A DNA stretch of 64,000 nucleotides, taken from NCBI GenBank assembly GCA_002077045.2, contig KZ111162.1:70604-134603 (forward strand), given 5' to 3'. Source of the DNA: Rachicladosporium sp. CCFEE 5018. Its lineage: Eukaryota; Ascomycota; Dothideomycetes; Cladosporiales; Cladosporiaceae. The notes beneath the pieces are model-generated. The model was given only the letters and a program-made list of their open reading frames with translations. It had not been told where the DNA came from and searched no databases. Position numbers and translations under genes: made by a program. Below are positions 29,526-40,445 of this stretch, piece by piece (within the stretch, counting starts at the first letter, position 1; every line of letters begins with the position of its first letter).

Positions 29526-30035
29526 AGTGGTAGTGACTGAAGCGCTGTTGCTGTGAAAAGACCGTATAGTGAGGTTATGGTCGTATCATGATGCAATGAG
29601 CGTGCTGATATGATGTCGGTTAGTATTTAAAGATCGGACAAAGTAATGTGCTGCATAGTGAGGTCCCGGTACTAAGTCGCAGCTTCATGTTGCAAAGTGC
29701 AAATAGTCCGCCAGGGTTGCCCGGCAACGTTCATCTGTCGCATGACTCGTACCCGCTACTTTGACGTCATGGCCAGAAAAGTGTTCTGAGTGGAAGGCGA
29801 ATCCGCCGTCTTCTCAGAAAATGGCTTAGATTTCCTGAGGTGTCGTCGGTATGGCTGCGAGTGTAGAATCGGCTTGAGAGCTACTCATGAAGGACTTGTC
29901 TGTTACAACGCGCGCGATTGTTTCCATGGCACGTTCCGCACGGTAATGCTTATATACGACACGACATGAGAGACATTTTGCATTTCACTGTACTACTGAG
30001 AGCCATTCACGCACCTACACAACTTGTGTGATATT
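29526..30035. promoter_or_regulatory. Divergent upstream region, NIMA and Ank-BTB, copy A
   Basis: 510 bp between start codons. The NIMA-proximal 270 bp are nearly the same in copy B (49520-49790), then the copies differ strongly up to the Ank-BTB start. No gene recognised. Confidence 0.5.
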
Positions 30036-32000
30036 ATGGACGGCAAAACGACTGCTACGGCAGCCGAAGACCGCAACACCATCGCAAAGCACAATATCGA
30101 AAAGGCTCTGTACCAGGAAACTCAAGACATCCGCGCTGGTCGCTTGAAGGATGAGAACCCGTTGGACAGGTCGGCAGACTTCCGCCTCTTGTGCGACGCT
30201 GCAAGACGTGGTGACCTCCGGTTGGCTCAGGAGCAGATCACGAAGGGAGCTAACACTAATGCGCGGGACGAGTACGATTACACGCCACTTATCCTGGCAT
30301 CGCTATGTGGCCACTTCGAGCTTGTCCAGATGCTATTGGAGCAGGGTGCGAAGTGCGAGCGAGACACTTTCCAAGGTGAACGCTGTCTCTACAATGCACT
30401 CAATGATCGTATTCGGAATCTGTTGCTCAGCTACGACTACTCAAAGTCAACGGATCCGTTGCAGCCGCTGGCCGGCCACATAACGAGTCTATTGACCAGA
30501 GACACACCACATACTGCAGACATCATTCTTCACACAGCAGATACGAGCTTTCGATTGCACAAGTTCGTGCTGTCAGCACGTTCGCCTTACTTCCGGAGAA
30601 AAATGCAGGAGAAGCCGGAGACCAAATCCTGGAAGCTCGCGCCACTCATCCCAACTGAGAGCTTTGAGTGCTGCATTCGTTATTTGTACTTCGGAGATGT
30701 GTTCATCAGGACTTTAGACCGCGAAGACGAGGAACGGTCTGTTCTTGAAGGCGTTGATCGGCTATCGCGACAGCTCGAGGTTCCTCACGTCTTCGAGACC
30801 CTGCTGAACCCCGGTGATCGACGACAGGCACGGCAAAGGCGCCAAGACGATGTCGAGAACGGGCGCGATCAGCTTGCTGCATGGTTTAGAGGACGTGTCG
30901 TACAGCGAAAGTTCGTCGTTGATGCCGACGAGATATCGCAAGTGACCTGGACACGCGATAATTCAAGCTTCGCTGACGTACTGCTTCAAGCGGACGTCGA
31001 TGACGAGAGTACACAAGCAGACCAGGAGTCTGGCATACCTATTGGACCTTCCCAAGACATGGCATCTCGGAATGCGAAACCGCGCAAAACGCTCTTTCCT
31101 GCCCACCGGGCAATGCTACTGCGCAGTGAACTCTTCTCTACCATGTTTGCCTCATCATTCCGAGAGGGTCACATTGCATCAAAAACCGTAGATTGGGCTG
31201 GCAGATCAGCTCCTAATGCAGACGACGCGAATGAGGCTTTGCAGGTGATACCAGTGGACTGCACGGCAGCTGTACTAGAAGTGATTCTCACTTTCCTGTA
31301 CACCGAGAATGTGTCATTTCCTCTGTCGATTGCACTAGATGTTCTACATGCAGCAGATATGCTCTTCATTGACAAGCTGAAGCAGCGAGCTGCGCTACTG
31401 ATCAGCACCCTCGGCAATGGCGCCTCGTCAGTAGTCGACTCCGAGCTCTCTCGCTCTGGCACCCAGACTCCCGAGGAACAGTCAAAGGAGTGGATATACG
31501 AAGTCATTCGCTCTGGCTGGGACTGCCGTGTGCATCGTCTGGAAGAGTTTGGCGCTCGTTACTTGGCATACCGGCTGGAGTCATACATTGGCGAAGCTGA
31601 ATTCAGGGAGATCGTCCGAGAATCGGCTAGCCGTATCACGCGGAGAGAAGAGACTGATACCGTCGAGCTGGTTGATGACATTCGATACTACCTGTCCGAG
31701 CGCTTCCGTTTACGTTTCGAGGACGCGGGATTGGAGGAACTGATGGAGGGGCACAATGTGCGCGACACGCGAGAGCACGAGGAAGACGAAGACTCTGAGC
31801 TTGACAAGATCAATGGTGAAACGAACGATGTCAATGAGTTAGCTGATGCCCACATGAACAACGTCACTGGCGATGAACAAGTCGTCAGGACGCTCGATGG
31901 TGAGATTGCTGGTGACGAGTTCGCCCAAGATGCTGTGAACTATCAGATCTTACTGGCTAAGATTGACGGACTTCTGGAGGAGTTGAGATTGGACGCTTGA
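30036..32000 (+). CDS. Ankyrin-repeat and double BTB/POZ protein, copy A
   Basis: 654 codons from ATG 30036; an upstream TTG at 30024 is in frame but copy B supports the ATG. Ankyrin repeats occupy about residues 50-125 (RRGDLRLAQEQITKGANTNA, YTPLILASLCGHFELVQML). BTB 1 begins at TADIILHTADTSFRLHKFVL (~165), BTB 2 at SFADVLLQADV (~315) with FPAHRAMLLRSELFSTMFAS and a BACK-like helical region (VLHAADMLFIDKLKQRAALL). This matches fission-yeast Btb3 and animal ABTB1. Such proteins are thought to serve as Cullin-3 substrate adaptors; that role is inferred. Acidic C-terminal tail. Copy B is about 93% identical by eye. Confidence 0.85.
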   Translation: MDGKTTATAAEDRNTIAKHNIEKALYQETQDIRAGRLKDENPLDRSADFRLLCDAARRGDLRLAQEQITKGANTNARDEYDYTPLILASLCGHFELVQMLLEQGAKCERDTFQGERCLYNALNDRIRNLLLSYDYSKSTDPLQPLAGHITSLLTRDTPHTADIILHTADTSFRLHKFVLSARSPYFRRKMQEKPETKSWKLAPLIPTESFECCIRYLYFGDVFIRTLDREDEERSVLEGVDRLSRQLEVPHVFETLLNPGDRRQARQRRQDDVENGRDQLAAWFRGRVVQRKFVVDADEISQVTWTRDNSSFADVLLQADVDDESTQADQESGIPIGPSQDMASRNAKPRKTLFPAHRAMLLRSELFSTMFASSFREGHIASKTVDWAGRSAPNADDANEALQVIPVDCTAAVLEVILTFLYTENVSFPLSIALDVLHAADMLFIDKLKQRAALLISTLGNGASSVVDSELSRSGTQTPEEQSKEWIYEVIRSGWDCRVHRLEEFGARYLAYRLESYIGEAEFREIVRESASRITRREETDTVELVDDIRYYLSERFRLRFEDAGLEELMEGHNVRDTREHEEDEDSELDKINGETNDVNELADAHMNNVTGDEQVVRTLDGEIAGDEFAQDAVNYQILLAKIDGLLEELRLDA

Positions 32001-32300
32001 TTGGATCAGACGCGAACTCCATGTACCGAAAATCCAGAAGCAGCTATACCCCGGATCTGGTACACACTATCACGTGCACGCCAGGGAATCCGCGTGGCTT
32101 ATCCACCATGCTTCGTGGTCAGCATTGATGCTGAGTGTACGCGATCAGGGGTCACATGGCTCGACGCACTCTGCAGACATAAAGGTCGCACATGATAGCT
32201 TTCTACTTCTGCACAACACCCATCCTGCGACAAACCACGGTCTCAAGCCCTCTGACGAAACGCAGCACGCTGTCTGTCTCGACTCTCCACGGTTGTAAAG

Positions 32301-33146
32301 ATGCCTCTTTCCAAAGAAGGCCGCGAGGAGGTGCGTCCTGATTGGCTGTCCGATCCATGTTTGGTTCCCGGCTACTTGAGATCTGCTCACTCGTGTTACA
32401 AACCATTCACGATGCATTGGCAGCGCGCAATTCTTGCCGAGCAGGTACCGCGCACAATCTGCCCTCAGGATATGCCAAGGCTTGCGGCCAGCGCTGGCTA
32501 CGGGGAAGTCGCGCGACTCCGCAACTTCATGCTGTACTGCGCGTGCATTGACTCTGGATGCACGAGGACGACTGTCAAGATTTCTACCCGCGACCACGAT
32601 CACTACATGGAAACCGCCCAAATCATCAAGAAGACCACGTACATCTCAAGCGGCGGGCCCTCCGTCCTTCGAACTGGCATAGCAATCTCCAACTCAGAGC
32701 TGGAGGTGCCATATGATACGCGAATCTCAGCTCCGTCAGCCGCTTTGGGTATTCCACCGAAATACGTCCGCACGCAGATACTTGCATACGCTGGCTCGCG
32801 TGTGCTGTGTTCCAGATACCAAGGAACCATGCCGTATCGCCGGCGAAAGTTTGGCATCTATGGCCTGGCGCAGAAGCTGTGGCAAGACAAGCAGATTATC
32901 TTTCCCGCACTCGGGGTGCTCGACTCCGACGAGATTCACCACCGTATGGCATTACTCGCCGAGCATTACTTCGAGGATCTGCAGGATGTACGTGGATCAC
33001 TCGGCGATTGGGCATACGGTACGAATCATGCCGACGGTGCGGATCGTAGAACGGTTCTATACTTTCCTACTATCGAGGGAGCGCTGTTTGAACTTTCTCG
33101 AAAACAACGATGCGTCCGATCGAGAGTGGTGGGATCGACATTTTAG
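32301..33146 (+). CDS. Orphan, rapidly diverging gene, copy A
   Basis: 281 codons. No recognised family. It is homologous to the gene at the same place in copy B (52418-53206), but only in blocks: AILAEQ; CIDSGC; LGIPPKYVRTQILAYAGSR; GLAQKLWQDKQIIFPAL; DEIHHRM. Beyond about 33045 an overlapping frame looks more like protein (HFSKVADYTLAMHEGIMVCF onward, to 33426), so the true 3' end may need an intron or frameshift; a good donor (GTACGT, 32988) exists, but I could not find an acceptor that restores that frame. No signal peptide seen. Function unknown. Confidence 0.5.
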   Translation: MPLSKEGREEVRPDWLSDPCLVPGYLRSAHSCYKPFTMHWQRAILAEQVPRTICPQDMPRLAASAGYGEVARLRNFMLYCACIDSGCTRTTVKISTRDHDHYMETAQIIKKTTYISSGGPSVLRTGIAISNSELEVPYDTRISAPSAALGIPPKYVRTQILAYAGSRVLCSRYQGTMPYRRRKFGIYGLAQKLWQDKQIIFPALGVLDSDEIHHRMALLAEHYFEDLQDVRGSLGDWAYGTNHADGADRRTVLYFPTIEGALFELSRKQRCVRSRVVGSTF

Positions 33147-33426
33147 CAAAGTCGCGGACTATACGCTCGCGATGCACGAGGGCATCATGGTCTGTTTTGC
33201 TGGAGGAAGATATGTTCGGCAGTGGCTTAGAGCTCATGTCGGTGACGAAAGGCTTGACGGTGGGCTCAAGAGCCGCACCCGAATACTGGCGTGGCTTGAT
33301 AAGTGCGGCACTGCGCACATGTCCCAAGGAAAAAGGCGCAACCCAGGAATACAGGAATCAGATCTACCACCTGTCTACTCCCTGGACCCACAGCCGGGAG
33401 AGCACGCAATGCAATCGGACGAGTGA

Positions 33427-34156
33427 AACAGGCTGTGTCGTATTCTGACTGACCTGAAACATGAGCTGCGCGCATGTGCAAGCACGTAGAGACGGATCTT
33501 GCGAGCGCGAGAAACTTTACTTCAGCGTACACTGCTTGCATGAGGTATTAACGCTAGATTCCTTGCACACCATGAAGAGTGTCGCGCGAAACCTTGTGCA
33601 CTTCTGCTCAGTTCCACCCGAGCGGCGTATATTCTAGCATGTGCACATGCAGATACACAAATGATCGCCTCTCCGATCATCTAGATTCTGCGCCTTGAGT
33701 CGGAGCGTGATGAATTTGAACCAGCCCGTTCACCTTCGCCACGTCAGATGTGTAAGTGAATGTTGATCTTGTACACTTGCACTGTTCAACATCAGTGCCT
33801 GACTAATCCATCACCCAATGCCGTCTTGGCAGAGATGAGGGCGGCCCCTCCACCTTCCGGCATCACATCGTCACGATCCTTCTGCTCTTCCCCTCAGCAT
33901 CTTCCCCTCAGTAACACTCCACAGATCATCGCTGGTGACCGCGTTCCAACGGGGTGACCACGTGGAGACATCGCCAAGGATGCTACGTGATGCAACGTCG
34001 GACTGTATGACCGAAGTTCGAATGACCAAGGTTATTACAAAGGCGGGCAGGATATAGGTAGGTAGGTTTACGATTCCCAGATTCTGCTTCACGTTCGTTC
34101 TTTGAAACCCTTGGTAGCCACTATTCGGAAAAACGCCCTGCCCGCAAGTTTTCTCG
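33427..34156. other. Upstream region of GH2 gene, copy A
   Basis: 730 bp without a recognised gene. The last ~320 bp are well conserved with copy B and include the CCCCT repeats listed separately; the part nearer the orphan gene is poorly conserved. Confidence 0.5.
33845..33908 (+). promoter_or_regulatory. CCCCT (STRE-like) cluster upstream of GH2, copy A
   Basis: Three CCCCT pentamers (33845, 33890, 33904), the last two inside a 14-bp direct repeat TTCCCCTCAGCATC/TTCCCCTCAGTA. They lie 250-310 bp before the GH2 start codon. CCCCT/AGGGG is the binding core of yeast Msn2/4-type stress factors; function here is inferred. Confidence 0.4.
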
Positions 34157-36257
34157 ATGATGTTCCAGTCAAAGCTCGTTTCTTGCGTTGCGCTCGCGAG
34201 CCTCAGTATACTGGCCGAAGCTCGCACACTCGTCCCAAGGCAGACGAACAGCACAGGCGCATACTCGGTCAAGACCCCACCGCTCGATACGCCCTGGACC
34301 TACAGCGTCGGCACCAATCCTTGGCCAGAATATCCTAGACCCCAGCTCGAGCGATCCCAATGGCAGAGTCTGAATGGCATCTGGCAATATCGCAACGCCA
34401 CGGGCACTGACGCAGTCGATAACCCGCCGTTCAATCAGACATTGGGCCAAGAAGTGTTGATTCCGTCATGCCTGGAGTCCGGACTTTCCGGTATACAGGG
34501 CAACTGGACAAGGTACTCCTGGTTTTCGACTTCTTTCAGTGTACCTTCGTCCTGGACCGAGAAGACTCTGCTTAACTTTGGAGCTGTCGACTATGAGGCC
34601 TGGATCTACGTCAACGGGCAGTATGCGGGCTTTAATAGAGGCGGCTACCTCGCGTTTACTGTCGATGTCACCGACTTCGTGACCTTGGGATCCAGCAACG
34701 AGCTGTACGTGGACCGTCGACCGCAGATGTGTATGTCCGGTAGCTGACTGTGTCCTAGCCTTGTCTTCGTGCATGATCCAACAGACAGCGATGACAACGT
34801 GATACCTATTGGCAAGCAGACGCTGAACCCGTCGCACATCTTCTACACGCCATGCAGCGGCATTTGGCAGTCGGTGTGGATCGAATCTGCTCCAGCTGAG
34901 TACATCACGGAGGTTCAACTCTCCGCTGGTGCTGATGGGCGAGGTGCGAACTGCGATCCTAGATCGATATGGTGCCAATGCTGATATAATCCCAGTAAAC
35001 GCTACGATACATACTTCAGCCAACAGTACGAGCGAAGTGACGATCACCGTTTGTGATCGGAAGTCAAATGGTACAGTCGCCACCTATACAGGCTGCGCAA
35101 ATACCGCTTCCGGTTTCAGCGTGGACTCTCCAGCTCTTTGGACGCCAGACACGCCTACCCTGTACAATGTCACAGTAACGCTCGGTAAAGATGTAGTCAG
35201 CAGCTACACGGCGTTCCGCACAATTTCAAGAGGTCAAGTCAACGGCATCGAGCGACCGCTGCTCAACGGCGAGTTCATCTTCCTCTTCGGGACACTCGAT
35301 CAAGGATTCTGGCCCGATGGCATCTACACGCCACCAAACAGGGAAGCGATGGTCTTCGATCTCAACACCCTGAAGCAAGTGGGGATGAACATGGTGAGGA
35401 AACATATCAAAGTCGAGACCGCCCTGTTCTACCAAGCATGCGATGAGATGGGCCTTATGGTCATACAGGATCAGCCGTCCCTTCGTCCGCTCCAGTCTCG
35501 CACGCTCGACAATTGCACTGTTCAGAACATTTTGCCGGACGCCGCCCAGCAGGCAGAGTTCCAACGCCAGCTGGAGGTTCTTGTCAAGCAGCACCGCAAT
35601 TACCCTAGCATCGTCACATGGGTAGTCTACAACGAAGGCTGGGGTCAAGTCATTGACGGCTATCCCGAGTTTGGTCTGACTGACCTAGTCCGCTCGCTTG
35701 ATCCGACTAGGCTCGTTGATTCCACCACAGGGTGGTACGATCACGGCGCAGGTGACTTCTCCGACAATCATCACTACGCAAATGCACAATGCGGTACACC
35801 ATGGTACTCGACGGCATCCAGTCCATACGATCCCAAGCGAATCGGCTTTCAGGGAGAGTTCGGAGGCATCGGTGAGAACACGACCATCGACCACCTCTGG
35901 AACGTGCAAGCAGCCATCAACACCATTAATCAAACATACGAAATCGACGAGAACAACGACATCTGGAACTACAGAGCACACTTCCTTCTGGCAGAACTTG
36001 AATCTCAGGTGAAGCAGTTTGCATGCAGTGGTGGTGTGTGGACGCAGACAACTGATGTGGAAGGGGAGGTGAACGGCCTGTTGAGTAAGCCTGACCCGAC
36101 TCCGACCGAAGCCGAAACGGCTACTGATATTCTCATAGCGTACGATAGGAGAGTCCTGCGTCCCAAAGTTTCGCAGTGGCAGAGTGACATCAAGGCTCTG
36201 TACGACGCCGCAGCGGCAAGGACCAATGGCAGCACGCCTGCTCCTTACATGCTGTGA
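34157..36257 (+). CDS. Secreted glycoside hydrolase family 2 (beta-galactosidase/glucuronidase-like), copy A
   Basis: Four exons: 34157-34704, 34759-34943, 34996-36084, 36139-36257; introns of 54, 52 and 54 nt, all GT-AG, and copy B has the same structure. 646 residues. Signal peptide: MFQSKLVSCVALASLS then a short hydrophobic stretch ending AEA. The N-terminal sugar-binding jelly roll has LNGIWQYRNATGTD and DYEAWIYVNGQYAGFNRGGY; then comes an Ig-like domain (PALWTPDTPTLYNVTVTLG) and a TIM barrel. Acid/base Glu in VYNEGWGQ (~residue 458) and nucleophile Glu in GFQGEFGG (~532). Several N-glycosylation sequons. Likely extracellular glycosidase; exact sugar unknown. Confidence 0.85.
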
Positions 36258-36325
36258 AGATAGGACGATCTACCTTGAGAGGGCAGATGGGCAAGATAGT
36301 TAGCAGAGGTGTGAGGCATCACAGC

Positions 36326-37246
36326 TTACACGCTCTTCCTTCCCAGAAAGGCAGCCATCTTCTCCCGAGGCTCTACACCGTCGTTCTCAAAGGCTTCCCC
36401 GAAGGCTTCGATTCCCGTCTGCACCCCTTCGTTAACCCCACACTCTTCCCAGCTTCTGATCAGTCTCTTCTGACTTCTCACAGCCTGACTGCCATTTCTG
36501 ACTAATCTCCCAACCCAGTCAGCAACCACATGATCAAGCTGCTTTTCGTCTTCGACCACCTTCTCCACCAGTCCCCACTTCTCAGCTTCGTCTGCGCCTA
36601 TAATTTCACCGAGCATCAACAATCGTCTCGTACGGCCAAACCCGATAAGTCCGGGTAGTAAGGCAGCCTCGATCACAGACGGTATGCCGATCGCCACCTC
36701 CGGCATCGCGAATCTTGACACCTTCGTCGAGATCCGCAAGTCGCACGAAGCAGCTACCTCGAGCCCAGCACCGAGGCACATTCCGTTGATCCTCGCTATG
36801 ACTGGCACGGGCAGATCACGGAGTGCCTGGCAAGCGGCATGCAGATGCTTTATGAAAGACCGTGCTTCCGCAGGTGCGGACAGCGCATGCATCTCTCGTA
36901 TGTCTGCACCACCTATGAACGCTGGAGGCTTACCAGCAGCGACAGGACCACCAGTGAGTACCACGGCGCGAAGTGTTGGCGATGTTGAAAGAGTACGGCA
37001 GTGGTCGATGAGCGAAGTTACGATGGGTCTCGTGAGGATGTTGAGTTTGAGAGGGTTATTGATGGTGAGGGTTGCGACATCGTGCCCTGTGGAGTGTGCG
37101 AGGAGACTGCATGTTACCTCGCTGTCTGGCGTGGCCAAAAAACTATTCTGTCGTGTATGCGTCGAGACATGCCCACTGAACAGCGCTGGCACCTTTCCAG
37201 GTGATGTCGAAGCTAAGTTGGGCATGCGGTAGAGTATGCGTGTCAT
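36326..37246 (-). CDS. Enoyl-CoA hydratase/isomerase (crotonase) family, probably mitochondrial, copy A
   Basis: Start 37246 aligns with the start of copy B; an in-frame ATG at 37294 would add 16 residues. The Arg/Ser-rich N-terminus suggests a mitochondrial presequence. Crotonase motifs: AFIGGADIREM (oxyanion-hole segment), GMCLGAGLEVAASCDLRI (first Glu position), FAMPEVAIGIPSV (second Glu position). About 306 residues, the usual size. It may act on enoyl-CoA esters in beta-oxidation or branched-chain amino acid breakdown; methylglutaconyl-CoA hydratase is one possibility, but the substrate is not readable from sequence. Tail-to-tail with the GH2 gene, 68 bp apart. Confidence 0.82.
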   Translation of the reverse strand: MTRILYRMPNLASTSPGKVPALFSGHVSTHTRQNSFLATPDSEVTCSLLAHSTGHDVATLTINNPLKLNILTRPIVTSLIDHCRTLSTSPTLRAVVLTGGPVAAGKPPAFIGGADIREMHALSAPAEARSFIKHLHAACQALRDLPVPVIARINGMCLGAGLEVAASCDLRISTKVSRFAMPEVAIGIPSVIEAALLPGLIGFGRTRRLLMLGEIIGADEAEKWGLVEKVVEDEKQLDHVVADWVGRLVRNGSQAVRSQKRLIRSWEECGVNEGVQTGIEAFGEAFENDGVEPREKMAAFLGRKSV

Positions 37247-37294
37247 CGGCGCTCTGGTCATGGCCATGGTCCCGCTGAGCGGCCGCCAACGCAT

Positions 37295-37867
37295 GATCGA
37301 GCTATGGAAGCGGCATCTGGCCTAACAACACGAGCTGATCAGCAACACGCTCGATGCAGTACCAAGCATGCCAATTCAGCAACGTGACTTCCACGTTCGA
37401 GTAGCACATGCACTCGTTTCATGCAAATGCACCGTGAGCCGGCGCCACAGCTCGAAGCAGTGAGCGATCAGCGAGCAAGCTCGAACGCCTAGACTATACA
37501 GGAGAGTTTGCGGCAGCAGCGTGACAGGCTGGAACAGCTGAAGGGCCTTTTCGATGGTCATCCAGGGCTCGACAGGATCGCTGTGGTAGTGCCGAGATGC
37601 TCGAATTCCAGGTTCCCCGCAGCCATGTGGAGTTCTGTACCTTATGTCCGCAACGCGTGCCGCAGCATGCGCGTCAGCGTGAAGCTTGCCCCGCTGTAAC
37701 ATTGGAGTCCACCAGAAATGCTGAAGACATATAATGCCCATTATGAGTAGGAGGGAATCCACATTCGCATCTTCTGATTTATCCTGTAGAATCAGAGAAT
37801 TTGTCTATCCAAAAGCAGAGAAAGAGCGTGCTTCACCTTCTCAGACTTACCACAACACATCATCATC
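37295..37867. other. Divergent upstream region, crotonase and dehydrogenase, copy A
   Basis: No gene recognised; presumably holds both promoters. Confidence 0.5.
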
Positions 37868-39199
37868 ATGTCGACTCAGACCCAAACAAAGATGAAGGCG
37901 TTGCACTACGACGGTCCCTTCAAGGTCTCCGTCAAGGAGATCGAGAGGCCGAAGCTTGAGCATCCCGACGATGTGTTGATCAAGGTGACCACTGCTGCAA
38001 TCTGCGGATCTGACTTACAGTAGGTCTTCCGGTCTTCATCCTTCTAAGTTGTACTGACGAGACTGTGCAGCATGTATCAAGGCCGCACAGCAGCCGAAGG
38101 CGGCCTCGTCTTCGGACACGAGAACATGGGCATCATCGAAGAGAGTATGCGTTTCCCGTTGCATGCTCTAGATCCTGAGCTGACTCCCGATCGCTACAGT
38201 CGGCACCGGTGTGACCCTGCTCAAAAAAGGCGACCGTATCGTGCTTCCATTCAACGTGGCCGACGGTCGGTGCCAAAATTGCGAGGAAGGCAAGACTGCC
38301 TTCTGCACTGGCGTAAACCCCGGGTTTGCGGGCGGAGCTTATGGCTACGTCGCCATGGGACCATACCAAGGTGGACAGGCACAGTACATGCGAATTCCTT
38401 TCGCCGACTTTAATGCTCTGAAACTTCCACCGGGCACTGAGCACGAGGCGGACTTCGCGCTGTAAGTGCCCTCAACGCTGCTGTGGCGTCAAAATAAATT
38501 CTCCCTGACATGAGGTACAGTCTTGCCGACATCTTCCCGACTGGATGGCACGGCCTCGTCCTCTCTGGCTTCAAGTCCGGCGAGAGCGTCGCAGTCTTTG
38601 GCGCTGGTCCAGTCGGTCTCATGGCTGCCTACTCCGGTATACTCCGCGGCGCCAGCAGGGTCTACGTCGTCGACCAAGTGCCGGAACGTCTCGAGGCGGC
38701 AAAGAAGATCGGGTGCATACCTATCAACTTTACGGAGAGCAGCCCAGTGGACCAAATCATCAAGCATAACGGCGGGATGGTCGATCGAGCAGTGGATGCT
38801 GTTGGATACCAGGCAGTGGACAAGAGCGGGAAGAAAGAGCAGCCGAACGTCGTGCTAGACCAATTGATCCACGTCACGAGGCCGACCGGCGGACTCGGGA
38901 TCCCAGGGCTGTACGTGCCAGCGGACCCAGGTGCACCCGATGAGCAGTCCGGCAAGGGCCAGATTCTGATCAGCTTCGGCAAGCTGTTCGAGAAGGGTCT
39001 GAGTCTGGGCACTGGACAGTGCAATGTCAAGGCGTACAACCGATATTTGAGGGATATGATCATCAGCGGTGTGGCGAAGCCATCATTCGTGGTGTCGCAC
39101 GAGGTATCGCTGGACGATGCTGTCGATGCCTACGACAGGTTCGACCGCAGGGTTGATGGGTACACGAAGGTGTTGCTGCACCCGAACGGGCCTTTGTAA
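37868..39199 (+). CDS. Zinc-dependent alcohol dehydrogenase, formaldehyde-dehydrogenase-like, copy A
   Basis: Four exons: 37868-38019, 38071-38144, 38200-38461, 38521-39199, total 388 residues; introns 51, 55 and 59 nt. Catalytic zinc site: CGSDLHMYQGR and GHENMG. Structural-zinc-like motif GRCQNCEEGKTAFCTGVNPG. Rossmann fold VAVFGAGPVGLMAAY followed by VVDQVPERLEAAK, where Asp suggests NAD. The long insert with VDAVGYQA and GLGIPGLYVPADPGAP fits glutathione-independent formaldehyde dehydrogenases of the medium-chain family. Substrate not proven. Copy B has one more intron, within exon 3. Confidence 0.85.
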
Positions 39200-39646
39200 A
39201 TGACTGCGACCATCAGCTATGCATACTAGCCACATCATGAGCATTATACTACCTAGGCGTTCATATGTCCCGTGTCAGCCTCATTGATGGACACCTGGCA
39301 TGCTCGTATGACCCTGTATCAGAGAGCGGCTGTTCTCGCACACAACTGCACGCGCAGTCGTATCCCTGCTTCGCCAAATGTCTGGTGGTCTTCTGCTAGT
39401 ATTATCGACTGCTCCGCAGATGGTAGAGTCCATACCAATGCCCCAGAGAGGGGCTGATTTGGCTCCAGGCTTTGTGTCTCTGAGGTGCAAGGCTCTCGAT
39501 GGCGCCCCAGTGCCTCACAATTTTATCGTGCCTCGACGCGCATGACCTCGAGCTGCATCAATCATTGCAGTGGTATCTGGGCACCCATAGGCGAGCAGTG
39601 ATCGCGTGTACAGGTCCTGCAGCTTCATGTCCAATGGCTCACTGCT
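39200..39646. other. 3' spacer between convergent genes, copy A
   Basis: Between the dehydrogenase and cyclophilin stop codons. No gene seen. Confidence 0.5.
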
Positions 39647-40135
39647 TCACCCCTCATCATCGCCCTGCACCACCCTAGCACTCACAATCTTGACCTCCTC
39701 CTCCGGCCGATCCTCCCCGTCCGTTCTCACCAAACCCATCCTCTGCACGACCCTCATTCCCCCCTTCACCCTTCCAAAGATAGTATGCTTCCCATCCAAC
39801 CAGGGCGTCGGCGCAAGCGTCAAGAAGAACTGACTCCCATTCGTGTCCTTCCCACTATTCGCCATACTCAGCACTCCCGCGCCAGTATGCTTCAGGTCCG
39901 CAGAGATCTCGTCTTCGAACTTCTCGCCGTAGATTGATGCGCCGCCACGACCGGTGCCTGTCGGATCACCGCCCTGAATCATGAAGTTTGGGATGATGCG
40001 GTGGAAGGGTGTGGCATTGTAGTAGTTCCGGGAGACGAGGGTGGTGAAATTATGGCAGGTTTTGGGGGCGTGGTTTGTGTAGAGCTCGAGGGTTATGGGG
40101 CCCATGGTCGTCTCGAGGACCACATTTTGGGCCAT
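39647..40135 (-). CDS. CYP1: PPIL1/Cyp1-type cyclophilin (peptidyl-prolyl isomerase), copy A
   Basis: 162 codons from ATG 40135 (MAQNVVLETTMGPITLELYT). Whole-length cyclophilin: FHRIIPNFMIQGGDPTGTG holds the catalytic Arg, then GSQFFLTLAPTPWLDGKHTI (with the conserved Trp) and FGRV. Length and N-terminus match the single-domain PPIL1 group, which in animals and fungi joins the spliceosome. An in-frame ATG 84 nt upstream would add a Ser-rich leader not supported by copy B. Confidence 0.9.
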   Translation of the reverse strand: MAQNVVLETTMGPITLELYTNHAPKTCHNFTTLVSRNYYNATPFHRIIPNFMIQGGDPTGTGRGGASIYGEKFEDEISADLKHTGAGVLSMANSGKDTNGSQFFLTLAPTPWLDGKHTIFGRVKGGMRVVQRMGLVRTDGEDRPEEEVKIVSARVVQGDDEG

Positions 40136-40445
40136 GCTTGGAGGACTCCCGGATAGTCCCTCGCTATCAGAAGACCACGATGATGAATGAATACAGCTAG
40201 AAGAAGTATGTGCTGACAACAGAGGAAGGCGCGTTGCCCGAGAAGTGAAGTACGTCGCTTGGCATCAATATAGTCACGCATTACTGCAAGTTTTCACGGC
40301 CATCAAGGTGCTTCACTCTTACTCGAACCTTATTCGCGTCCCGTCACTGCACATCGGCATCACTCGAGACACATCAGTAGTCGAACAGACTGTTTACTGT
40401 ATTCTGTACACTATCGTAGCATCGCTGCATCCTTACCACGGCCTG

